From Weimeria sp002480925 (GTDB taxonomy: Bacteria; Bacillota; Clostridia; Lachnospirales; Lachnospiraceae), in assembly GCF_052064335.1 (NCBI RefSeq), contig NZ_JBQHVU010000003.1, forward strand, positions 1-64,000: a stretch of 64,000 bases of DNA, given 5' to 3'. The translations under genes were made by a program, and so were the position numbers. Below the pieces are notes generated by a model that saw only the letters and a program-made list of their open reading frames with translations, was not told the origin of the DNA and did not search any database. Positions 7,868 to 16,103 of the stretch are shown here, one piece after another (position 1 is the stretch's first letter; each line of letters opens with the position of its first letter).

Positions 7868-9232
7868 ATGGAAGATACGGTTAGGAAAGAGGCGTTTTAT
7901 ACCCTTCTTGAAAATGACATGAATTCCTCTGAAAGAATGGAGAGAGCCTTTAGTGATCATCCTGGCTGGGATGAAAGGGACAGGGCCTTCTATACTGCTC
8001 TTGTTGACACCACTCTTTCAAGGCTTGTAACAATAGATGCGGTAATAGGCGCTTATTCGAGGACCCGTATAGGAAAGCTGTCAGCCGTCGTCCGCACCGG
8101 GCTTGAGATAGGACTGGCCCAGATCCTTTTTATGGACAGGGTACCTGATTCTGCAGCCTGCAATGAATCGGTGAAGCTGGTAAAGATCGGCGGAGACGGC
8201 CGTTACAGCGGCTTTGTAAATGGGATCCTGAGGAATATAATAAGACATAAGGACGCTCTGCAGGCAAAGACCGTGATCGACGGGAAGCCGGTCTGGCTTA
8301 CATATACTGATCAGGAAAATGGATGGAGGGCAGAGGGAAATGTGAGTGATCAGATTCTTAATGCTGCAGGTCTTTCCATAACCTACTCCTATCCGCTCTG
8401 GATAGTCAGGCATCTTATCAGATCGTATAAGAATGCCCGGCAGATCCTTGCAGGCCTTTCTATGAAAAGAAGACGCTTCGCGTTTTCGGCCATAGATACA
8501 TCCGATCTGATAGAAAGGCTTGCAGGTGAGGGAGTAGGGGCAACTGCCCTTCCGGGAGAAGATGCGCCTGCAGTCTTTTTTGAGTCGGGAGGAAACCCTG
8601 CGGATACAAAGGCCTTCAGGGAAGGGCTTTTTTATATAATGGACCGGTCGTCTATGGAGCCTGTCTTAAGGGCAGAGCTCAGAGAGAAAAGCAGGATCTT
8701 AGACCTCTGTGCTTCTCCGGGAGGCAAGTCCATAGAGGCTGCCCTTATGTATAAGGCCAGCCTGCTGTCCTGTGATGTCAGTGAGAATAAGACAAAACGG
8801 ATATACCAGAATATAAGCAGGATGCATGTTGAAGACAGGGTAGAGGTAAGGGTAAATGATGCAAGGGTACTCAGCAGGGATCTTTGCGGGAAATTCGACG
8901 CAGTGATAGCGGATGTGCCCTGCTCTGCTCTTGGAGTAAGCGGAAGGAAGCCGCAGATAAGACAGAGGGTTAAGGAAAGTGACTTTTCTGTACTGAGCGG
9001 GATCCAGAGAGAGATCCTTGATAATGCTGCGGAGTATCTGAAGACAGGCGGTCTGCTCATTTACTCGACCTGCACTCTCGATCCGGCAGAAAATGAGGAT
9101 CAGGTCAGTGCCTTTCTTGAAAGAAGGAGGGACTTTACTCTGAAAGAGCAGAGGACCATTATACCGGATCAGTATCACGACGGATTCTTTTATGCGATAA
9201 TTATAAAGAAAAGAGATTCTACAGAAGGATGA
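7868..9232 (+). CDS. rsmB: 16S rRNA (cytosine967-C5)-methyltransferase
   Basis: SAM-dependent RNA m5C methyltransferase acting on 16S rRNA. 454 residues: an N-terminal NusB-like helical domain (about 1-135) and a C-terminal Rossmann methyltransferase. SAM motif LDLCASPGGKS, motif IV ADVPCSALGV and motif VI STCTLDPAEN supply the two cysteines of NOL1/NOP2/sun enzymes. The start follows the -10 box by six bases with no ribosome-binding site, indicating leaderless translation. It heads a run of seven genes with overlapping ends (rsmB to thiN); its stop overlaps rlmN as ATGA. Confidence 0.93.
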   Translation: MEDTVRKEAFYTLLENDMNSSERMERAFSDHPGWDERDRAFYTALVDTTLSRLVTIDAVIGAYSRTRIGKLSAVVRTGLEIGLAQILFMDRVPDSAACNESVKLVKIGGDGRYSGFVNGILRNIIRHKDALQAKTVIDGKPVWLTYTDQENGWRAEGNVSDQILNAAGLSITYSYPLWIVRHLIRSYKNARQILAGLSMKRRRFAFSAIDTSDLIERLAGEGVGATALPGEDAPAVFFESGGNPADTKAFREGLFYIMDRSSMEPVLRAELREKSRILDLCASPGGKSIEAALMYKASLLSCDVSENKTKRIYQNISRMHVEDRVEVRVNDARVLSRDLCGKFDAVIADVPCSALGVSGRKPQIRQRVKESDFSVLSGIQREILDNAAEYLKTGGLLIYSTCTLDPAENEDQVSAFLERRRDFTLKEQRTIIPDQYHDGFFYAIIIKKRDSTEG

Positions 9233-10269
9233 ATATATCGGATCTGAATATTGATGAGCTTACTGACTATATGCTTTCTATCGGGGAAAAGAAGTTCCGC
9301 GCCAGACAGATATATAAATGGCTCCATGTCAGCCTTGTCACTGATTTTTCTGAAATGACAGACCTGTCAAAGGAATTAAGGAAAAGACTTTCGGATGAGT
9401 GCATGATCACAGTCCTAAAGCCTGTCGAGATACAGACATCAGCAGAGGATGGCACGAAAAAGTACCTGTTCGAGCTTTCGGACGGCAATCTTGTCGAATC
9501 AGTACTTATGAGATACAGGTTTGGCTGCAGCGTTTGTATCTCCTCTCAGGTGGGCTGCAGGATGGGATGCAGATTCTGTGCATCTACTATAGACGGCTGG
9601 CTCCGTAATCTGACTCCGGGCGAGATGCTGGGCCAGGTAGAGGCCATACAGCGCAACTGCAAAGAGAGAGTAAGCCATGTGGTTGTTATGGGAACAGGCG
9701 AGCCACTTGATAATTATGACAATCTTCTGGCCTTTATCAGGATGCTTACAGATCCGAACGGCCTTAATATTTCCCAGAGGGATCTGACAGTAAGCACCTG
9801 CGGTCTGGTCGATAAGATAAGGCAACTGGCGGAGGAGAAGCTTTCGATCACTCTGGCCCTGTCTCTTCATGCCTCTGATCAGGAAAAGAGAATGGAGCTG
9901 ATGCCGATAGCACGCAGATTTGATATAAATGAGACAGTGGCTGCCATGAAATATTATCAGAGGACGACAGGCCGCCGGGTGACGTTTGAGTATTCTCTTA
10001 TAAGCGGAGTAAACGACAGGCCAGAGGATGCCAGGAAGCTTTCTGTGCTGCTTTCCGGTATCGGGGCCCATATCAACCTGATCCCGGTAAACCCGATAAA
10101 GGAGAGGGATTTTGTGAGCCCGTCAAGGCAGGCGGCAGAGGCCTTTGCCGACCGACTTGCAAAATACGGAATAAATGTTACTATTAGAAGGGAAATGGGG
10201 AGAGACATTGATGGCGCATGCGGACAGTTACGCCGCAGACGTCTTGATGAGAAAGGTAATTTAGAATGA
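9229..10269 (+). CDS. rlmN: 23S rRNA (adenine2503-C2)-methyltransferase
   Basis: Radical SAM enzyme that methylates C2 of A2503 in 23S rRNA and A37 of some tRNAs. 346 residues. The cluster motif CRMGCRFC (CxxxCxxC) coordinates the 4Fe-4S cluster, GTGEPLDNY follows as in the family, and DGACGQLR near the C terminus carries the conserved second catalytic cysteine. The ATG overlaps the rsmB stop and the stop overlaps the phosphatase start, so translational coupling is expected on both sides. Confidence 0.96.
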   Translation: MNISDLNIDELTDYMLSIGEKKFRARQIYKWLHVSLVTDFSEMTDLSKELRKRLSDECMITVLKPVEIQTSAEDGTKKYLFELSDGNLVESVLMRYRFGCSVCISSQVGCRMGCRFCASTIDGWLRNLTPGEMLGQVEAIQRNCKERVSHVVVMGTGEPLDNYDNLLAFIRMLTDPNGLNISQRDLTVSTCGLVDKIRQLAEEKLSITLALSLHASDQEKRMELMPIARRFDINETVAAMKYYQRTTGRRVTFEYSLISGVNDRPEDARKLSVLLSGIGAHINLIPVNPIKERDFVSPSRQAAEAFADRLAKYGINVTIRREMGRDIDGACGQLRRRRLDEKGNLE

Positions 10270-11027
10270 AGTATTACTGCCTGACAGACAAGGGCATGGT
10301 GCGTCCTGCAAATGAGGATTTTGTTTTCGCCTCAGACAGATCGGTAGGCTCTCTTGGAAACCTCTTTATAGTAGCCGACGGGATGGGCGGAGAAGCTGCA
10401 GGTGACTATGCCAGTGAGTTCACGGTTAAGAAGATAGTTGAGCTTCTGAGAAAGACAGACGGCGAATTCCTTAAGCAGGATGGGGTCGCTTCTCTTATCA
10501 GGGATGCAATATCCGAGGCTAACTGGCAGCTTTTTGAAAAGGCCAGAAGCGATGCCTCAAAGAAGGGCATGGGTACTACACTTGTGGTGGCTACCTTTCT
10601 TGACGGCCATCTCCATGTGGCAAATATTGGAGACAGCCGTCTCTATGTACAGCGCGGCAACAATATCTACCAGATTACTCTTGACCATTCATACGTACAG
10701 GAGATGGTAAGAAACGGTGAGATAAGCGAGGAAGCCGCAAAGAATCATAAGTATAAAAGCAGGATCACGAGGGCTGTCGGAGTTGAGACAATGGTTCATG
10801 CAGATTTCTTCGATGTCCCTGTAGCTGATCTGGACAGAGTATTGATGTGCACTGACGGACTTACAAATATGGTCGACGATCAGCAGATCAGCAGCCTGCT
10901 TTCAAACGGATCGGATCTGGAATCCCAGGCAAAGGCGCTTCTTGAAATGGCTCTTGCGGCAGGTGGACCGGACAATATCACTATCACATTGATTGACCCA
11001 AGGGCGGGTGAGGAGAAGAAATGCTGA
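10266..11027 (+). CDS. prpC: PP2C-type Ser/Thr protein phosphatase
   Basis: Metal-dependent phosphatase that reverses PASTA-kinase phosphorylation (PrpC/Stp). 253 residues, cytoplasmic. PP2C motifs: RPANEDF, VADGMGGEAAGD, GTTLV, NIGDSRLY, and the C-terminal LMCTDGLTNMVDD and GGPDNITI, which supply the Asp metal ligands. The stop overlaps the prkC start by seven bases. The pairing of phosphatase and kinase is widely conserved in Gram-positive bacteria. Confidence 0.95.
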   Translation: MKYYCLTDKGMVRPANEDFVFASDRSVGSLGNLFIVADGMGGEAAGDYASEFTVKKIVELLRKTDGEFLKQDGVASLIRDAISEANWQLFEKARSDASKKGMGTTLVVATFLDGHLHVANIGDSRLYVQRGNNIYQITLDHSYVQEMVRNGEISEEAAKNHKYKSRITRAVGVETMVHADFFDVPVADLDRVLMCTDGLTNMVDDQQISSLLSNGSDLESQAKALLEMALAAGGPDNITITLIDPRAGEEKKC

Positions 11028-13000
11028 GCACAGGAACAATTTTAGCAAACAGATACGAGATCCTGGAAAAGATAGGAACCGGGGGAATGAGCGATGTCTA
11101 TAAGGCTCTGGATCATTCTCTTGGCAGAGAGGTAGCGATAAAGGTGATGAAGGCGGAATTCTCACAGGATTCCACCTTTGTCTCAAAGTTCAGGGCGGAG
11201 GCACAGGCTGCTGCCCTGTTAGAGCACCCAAACATTGTAAACATATACGATGTCGGAAGTGAGGACGGCCTCTACTATATAGTAATGGAGTATGTTGAGG
11301 GTATCACTCTGAAGAATTATATTTCTTCAAAGGGACGTCTCGGCTACAATGAGGCCGTATCGATCGCCATTCAGGTGGCAAAGGGGATCGAGGCCGCTCA
11401 CAGCAAGGGCATAGTCCATCAGGATATCAAGCCACAGAATATCATTATTTCAAAGGACGGCAAGGTAAAGGTCACCGACTTCGGAATAGCAAGGGCTGCG
11501 ACATCGAATACCATTCATGCGGATATGATGGGAAGTGTCCACTATATCTCACCTGAACAGGCAAGAAATGGATTTGTCACATATTCATCGGACATCTATT
11601 CTCTTGGTATCGTAATGTACGAGATGGTTACAGGAAGAGTGCCTTTTGACGGGGATACTACGGTTGCTGTTGCGATCCAGCATATACAGTCGCCTATCAC
11701 GCCTCCGGAGAAGCTCTCACCGGATCTTCCTGTTTCAGTAAGCAGGATCATACAGAAATGTACTATGAAGAGTCCGGAGAGAAGATATGAGTCAGTGTCT
11801 GCCCTGCTTGTTGATCTGAAGAAGGCTCTTATGCATCCGGACGAGGACTTTGTCGTGATCCCTGATAATCAGCCGGATATGGAAAAGACCAGGGTCATCA
11901 CAAAGGATGAGGAGGATGAGATCAGGAGACAGACCCGCCCTGTAAATAAAGACAGCGAGAAGGTCTATGAGCCTGAGGACGAGGAAGACGAGAGTGATGA
12001 CGGCCCTATAAACCCTAAGATGGATAAGGCTATCACAATAATGGGAATTGCTGCTGCGGTAGTGATCGTGGCTATAATCCTCTTTATGCTAAACTCTGTA
12101 TTTGACATCTTCAAGTTCGGAAAGGGCAAGAGAACATCTACCTCGACCGAGCAGACGACTACGGTTGCTGTTCCTGATCTCGAGAAGATGACATTCGAGG
12201 AGGCAAGAGCCGCTCTTACAGACAAAGGCCTCGAGATCCGCAAGGGAGAGGAGGAGGCCTCCGACAAGTTTGATAAGGGACAGATCATGGCGCAGGATCC
12301 GGCAGCAGGCGAGAAGGTATCGCCTGGTACTACGGTAGTAGTGACTATCTGCTCAGGCGAGGGTGATGTAGATATACCGCAGGTTACAGGAAAGACCGAG
12401 GCTCAGGCCGAGTCAGAGCTTGAGGCCGCTGGCTTCGAGGTAAGCGCCAAGGAGTCCTACAGCGACGACGTCGCAAAGGGATATGTAATGTCACAGACTC
12501 CGGTCGCCGGAGAAAAGGGCAAGAAGGGGGATACGGTCATCATCACTATAAGCAAGGGTGCTGAATCCTTAGAGATACCTTCTGTTATAGGAAAGAGCCA
12601 GTCGGCAGCTACTGGCACTCTGGAAAATGCAGGCTTTGCTGCGGGAGATATAAGCGAGTCTCCTTCTGACAAGTATCCCAAGGGACAGGTAATGGCACAG
12701 AGCCCTGGAGCAGGTACCAAGGCAGGAAAGGGAACTAAGGTAAGCCTTGTTATATCGACAGGTGCTGCGACCTATTCGTTCTCTGATGTGATCGAGCCTT
12801 CTGATACCGATAATTATGATTCCAACTACGTCGTTTTAAAGGACGCAAGGGGCAACGCCATTAGACACTGGACCATAAACCAGGCAACAGACGTATCTGT
12901 AAAAGGTATCACCACAAGCACAGGAACAGTCGTTGTCTATTCTGACAGCAGTATGGAGGAGCAGCTTTCGTCCTATGCTGTGACATTCAAAAGCGAATGA
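11021..13000 (+). CDS. prkC: PASTA-domain Ser/Thr protein kinase
   Basis: Membrane kinase that senses peptidoglycan fragments or lipid II and controls cell-wall growth or germination in relatives. 659 residues: kinase domain about 1-275 (P-loop GTGGMSDVY, Lys41 in VAIKVMK, DFGIA), an acidic linker, one transmembrane segment at about 334-362, three extracellular PASTA repeats (about 381-445, 446-512, 513-580) and a C-terminal extracellular tail. The catalytic loop reads HQDIKPQN (133-140), so the usual HRD arginine is Gln134 while the catalytic Asp135 is kept. It overlaps prpC before it and rsgA after it. Confidence 0.95.
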   Translation: MLSTGTILANRYEILEKIGTGGMSDVYKALDHSLGREVAIKVMKAEFSQDSTFVSKFRAEAQAAALLEHPNIVNIYDVGSEDGLYYIVMEYVEGITLKNYISSKGRLGYNEAVSIAIQVAKGIEAAHSKGIVHQDIKPQNIIISKDGKVKVTDFGIARAATSNTIHADMMGSVHYISPEQARNGFVTYSSDIYSLGIVMYEMVTGRVPFDGDTTVAVAIQHIQSPITPPEKLSPDLPVSVSRIIQKCTMKSPERRYESVSALLVDLKKALMHPDEDFVVIPDNQPDMEKTRVITKDEEDEIRRQTRPVNKDSEKVYEPEDEEDESDDGPINPKMDKAITIMGIAAAVVIVAIILFMLNSVFDIFKFGKGKRTSTSTEQTTTVAVPDLEKMTFEEARAALTDKGLEIRKGEEEASDKFDKGQIMAQDPAAGEKVSPGTTVVVTICSGEGDVDIPQVTGKTEAQAESELEAAGFEVSAKESYSDDVAKGYVMSQTPVAGEKGKKGDTVIITISKGAESLEIPSVIGKSQSAATGTLENAGFAAGDISESPSDKYPKGQVMAQSPGAGTKAGKGTKVSLVISTGAATYSFSDVIEPSDTDNYDSNYVVLKDARGNAIRHWTINQATDVSVKGITTSTGTVVVYSDSSMEEQLSSYAVTFKSE

Positions 13001-13887
13001 CCGGCAGGATAGTAAAGGCTCTCTCAGGCTTCTATTATGTATATGAGGAGAAGAGCGATACAGTCTATTCATGCAGGGCCAGAGGACTTTTCAGGAAGAA
13101 GGATCTGCATCCGCTGGTTGGAGATCTTGTGACCTTCGAGATCACGCACCATAAGGATAAGGAAGGACAGATAGTCTCGGTTTTTGACAGGAAAAGCTGT
13201 CTTTCCCGTCCCCCTGTCGCGAACTGTGATATGGCTCTGCTCGTGACATCGGTCCACAGGCCTGATATCAATACGGATCTGATCGACAGATATCTCATCC
13301 TGCTTGATCATAGCGGTCTTATTCCGGTCCTTATCCTTCAGAAATCAGATCTGAACAGCACAGAGGATCAGGAAAGGATAATTGAAAACTATAAGGGCAG
13401 TGGCTACAGGATGATCTTTGTTTCTGCACTTGAGAGGAAGGGGCTTGAGGAGGTAAGAGATACGGTTCGCGGTCATATATCGACCGTTGCCGGACCATCG
13501 GGAGCCGGGAAGTCAACACTTCTTAATGCGCTTACCGGACGCGACATCTTAAAGACCAGCAGCGTTTCTGATCATACAGGGAGAGGAAAGCAGACCACAA
13601 GGCATACAGAACTTGTACATATAGATGAGGGGACCTATATCTGTGATACTCCGGGGTTTTCCTCTGTAAACCTCCCAAGGCTGAAGGAAACGGAGCTTAC
13701 ACAGTATTTCCCTGAGTTTGACGGATACAGCGGACAATGCAGATTCAGGGGCTGCGTCCATGTGTCTGAGCCATCATGCAGGGTCAGGGAGGCAGTAGAA
13801 AACGGAGAGATAAGCGTGGGGAGATATCAGAGCTATCTGCGTATGTATAATGAGTTAAAGGAGATCAACAAAAGGAGCTATCAATGA
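12997..13887 (+). CDS. rsgA: Ribosome small subunit-dependent GTPase A
   Basis: Circularly permuted GTPase for late 30S maturation. 296 residues: an OB-fold at the N terminus, then the G domain with motif order G4-G1-G3 and a C-terminal zinc finger. The P-loop is GPSGAGKSTLLN, G3 is DTPGFSS, and the zinc site is seen as CRFRGCVHVSEPSC. The G4 motif reads QKSD rather than the usual NKxD or TKxD. ATGA overlap with prkC. Placement among rRNA methyltransferases and the PASTA kinase is the conserved arrangement. Confidence 0.94.
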   Translation: MTGRIVKALSGFYYVYEEKSDTVYSCRARGLFRKKDLHPLVGDLVTFEITHHKDKEGQIVSVFDRKSCLSRPPVANCDMALLVTSVHRPDINTDLIDRYLILLDHSGLIPVLILQKSDLNSTEDQERIIENYKGSGYRMIFVSALERKGLEEVRDTVRGHISTVAGPSGAGKSTLLNALTGRDILKTSSVSDHTGRGKQTTRHTELVHIDEGTYICDTPGFSSVNLPRLKETELTQYFPEFDGYSGQCRFRGCVHVSEPSCRVREAVENGEISVGRYQSYLRMYNELKEINKRSYQ

Positions 13888-14534
13888 ACTGTCTTTCACC
13901 GTCAATACTTTCGGCAGACCTGACCTGCCTGGGGGATCAGGTGCGTGCTCTTGACAGAGCAGGAGCGGATTATTTCCATATAGATATAATGGACGGAGCC
14001 TTTGTCCCGAATATCTCATTTGGTATACCTGTGATTAAGGCTGTGAGGGGACTTACCGACAAGATCTGCGATGTGCATATGATGGTAAATGAGCCGATAC
14101 GCTATATAGATCAGGCTGCGGAGGCCGGGGCGGACCTTATCACAGTACATGCCGAGGCCTGCACCCACCTTGACGCTACCATACAAAGGATAAGAAGCGC
14201 CGGAGCAATGGCAGGCGTAGCCCTTAATCCGGCTACACCGGTTTCTGCTGTCAGCTGTATTCTGGGCCAGGTCGATATGGTCCTTGTGATGATGGTAAAT
14301 CCAGGCTTCGGAGGACAGAAGCTTATTCCCTATACTATAGACAAGATCAGGGAGCTTAAAACCATATCCGAGGGAGGCAGGGACTCGTTTGACATAGAGG
14401 TTGACGGAGGAGTGAATTTCGATAACGCAGCCCTGCTTCTGGATGCAGGAGCGAATATTCTTGTTTCTGGAAGCTGTCTGTTTGATGGAGATATAGAGGA
14501 AAACACGACAAGGTTTAGGGAGATACTTGAATAA
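13884..14534 (+). CDS. rpe: Ribulose-phosphate 3-epimerase
   Basis: TIM-barrel enzyme interconverting ribulose 5-phosphate and xylulose 5-phosphate in the pentose phosphate pathway. 216 residues. Motifs: SPSILSAD at the N terminus, HIDIMDGAFVPN (metal His and Asp), DVHMMV, MMVNPGFGGQ and DGGVN. ATGA overlap with rsgA and a one-base overlap with thiN, the usual rsgA-rpe-thiN order of Firmicutes. Confidence 0.96.
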   Translation: MNCLSPSILSADLTCLGDQVRALDRAGADYFHIDIMDGAFVPNISFGIPVIKAVRGLTDKICDVHMMVNEPIRYIDQAAEAGADLITVHAEACTHLDATIQRIRSAGAMAGVALNPATPVSAVSCILGQVDMVLVMMVNPGFGGQKLIPYTIDKIRELKTISEGGRDSFDIEVDGGVNFDNAALLLDAGANILVSGSCLFDGDIEENTTRFREILE

Positions 14535-15205
14535 TGCGTACAGTAATAATCGGGGGAGGCTCTCTTGATATGGATGTCGCGGAGGCTCTAATAGACGAGG
14601 ATGATGACACGACTATAATAGCTGCTGACAGGGGCCTTGATTACTGTCGCCTTCTTCATATAAAGCCATTTATGGCGATAGGGGATTTTGATTCTGTTTC
14701 GAAAAGCACAAGGGATCTCCTTGATTCCTTTGAGCAGGATGAGGTAAAGGTGGTGCGTCTTAATCCGGTAAAGGATGATTCTGATCTCGAGGCTGCACTT
14801 AATTATGTGCTTTGTAATACTATCCAGGGGGATATATATCTGCTTGGCGCCACCGGCTCAAGGCTTGACCATGTGCTTGGAAACCTGAGCCTTCTTGCCC
14901 TCGCTGCCCGTCATGACAGACACTGCTATATGGTTGATAGGACAAACAGGATCAGAATGATAAGAGCCGGGGAAACCGTTCTTATAAAGAAAAACAAGCA
15001 ATACGGCAAATATGTATCACTTCTCCCTGTCTTCGGGAAATGTGAGGGGGTAAGAGCTACAGGGGTATATTACCCGCTTGATAATGCTGTAATAGGCGAT
15101 GGGAAATCTTATTTTACTCTTACTATAAGCAACGAGATCACATCCTCTATTGCCTCTTTTTCCGTTGCGACTGGAAGTCTTATTCTGATCGAGTCGAAGG
15201 ACTGA
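14534..15205 (+). CDS. thiN: Thiamine pyrophosphokinase
   Basis: Transfers pyrophosphate from ATP to thiamine to give thiamine diphosphate, the cofactor used for example by the IlvB encoded later in the window. 223 residues. Motifs: AADRGLDYC, IGDFDSV, KDDSDLEAAL and GATGSRLDH. It is the last gene of the rsmB operon. Its 3' end overlaps the 3' end of the convergent SGNH-like gene by 26 bases, and I see no clear terminator there. Confidence 0.94.
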   Translation: MRTVIIGGGSLDMDVAEALIDEDDDTTIIAADRGLDYCRLLHIKPFMAIGDFDSVSKSTRDLLDSFEQDEVKVVRLNPVKDDSDLEAALNYVLCNTIQGDIYLLGATGSRLDHVLGNLSLLALAARHDRHCYMVDRTNRIRMIRAGETVLIKKNKQYGKYVSLLPVFGKCEGVRATGVYYPLDNAVIGDGKSYFTLTISNEITSSIASFSVATGSLILIESKD

Positions 15206-15896
15206 CCTTATTATTCTTCATGCCGTCTTCGATTATCGAATAGATCCTTTTGTAGACGGCGTCTGTATAGTGAAGACCGTCTGCTGTTGTAAATCCCTCC
15301 CGGCTGATCACAGTATTGTAGTCAATATAGCTGATGCTGTTCCGGTCGCAGAAGTCCTTTAGCTTATTGTTGAATTCAGTTACGTCGTCATTTGAAACCT
15401 TTGCAGACGGGCCGGTCGGCCCAACTGAGACAAGGGTCAGATCATAGTCATTCTTAAGAGACAGGTATTCATCCTTATATTTATCCAGATCCCAAAGATC
15501 GTTGACGCCCAGGCAGATCACATATTTCCATTTCGAGATCCAGGTATGGGTCTTTTTTATATCCTCTGCCTGGGAGAGAGCTGAGTTTACGAACCAGTTA
15601 TAGCCCTCTCCTACCTTTGCGACGACATACTGATGATTGGTCACATTGTCAGTGATATCACAGGCTAAGTCCATACCGACGAAGCGGCTGTCACCTATCA
15701 GTATATATCCTGTAGACGGATCATCTGTGTATTCCTCGTCGAGCGCAGACGCGCTGGTGTCGGTCTTTTCCTTGTTGCGATCCAGAGCCTTTCTGCTGTC
15801 TCCCTGTCTCGGGATCTCATATGCCAGAAATCCGATGCCGCCGGCTATTATGATAGAAAACAGCACCAGAAGAATTATCTTTCCTACCTTATGCAT
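15180..15896 (-). CDS. SGNH/GDSL-like protein with N-terminal membrane anchor
   Basis: 238 residues: a hydrophobic segment at about 7-27 (signal anchor), a short charged linker, then an SGNH-hydrolase-like domain. Visible blocks are ILIGDSRF (block I serine), CLGVNDLWDL (block III asparagine) and TADGLHYTD (block V Asp and His). The active site therefore looks intact, and an extracytoplasmic esterase or acetyl-hydrolase role is plausible. Substrate unknown. GGAGG lies about nine bases before ATG 15896. It is monocistronic, divergent from rel and convergent with thiN. Confidence 0.8.
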   Translation of the reverse strand: MHKVGKIILLVLFSIIIAGGIGFLAYEIPRQGDSRKALDRNKEKTDTSASALDEEYTDDPSTGYILIGDSRFVGMDLACDITDNVTNHQYVVAKVGEGYNWFVNSALSQAEDIKKTHTWISKWKYVICLGVNDLWDLDKYKDEYLSLKNDYDLTLVSVGPTGPSAKVSNDDVTEFNNKLKDFCDRNSISYIDYNTVISREGFTTADGLHYTDAVYKRIYSIIEDGMKNNKVSPSTRSE

Positions 15897-16004
15897 CTAT
15901 AAAAACCTCCGGATGAACCATATAATATCACAAATATGTTACAAATGCATTAAAAATATTAAGAAAAAATCAAACAAAGGAAACTTAAGACTATATTACG
16001 AGTG

Positions 16005-16033
16005 TTGATTTTACGGACTCAAAACTATATAAT
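16005..16033 (+). promoter_or_regulatory. Promoter of rel
   Basis: TTGATT (16005-16010), a 17-base spacer and TATAAT (16028-16033). It places the rel transcript start near 16040, which excludes translation starts upstream of that point. Confidence 0.8.
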
Positions 16034-16103
16034 AGGAAAACAAGAATTGATCGGAAAACTATTATCAGAATACAATGATCTTTACAGGAAAGGAGTGGAC
16101 CAG

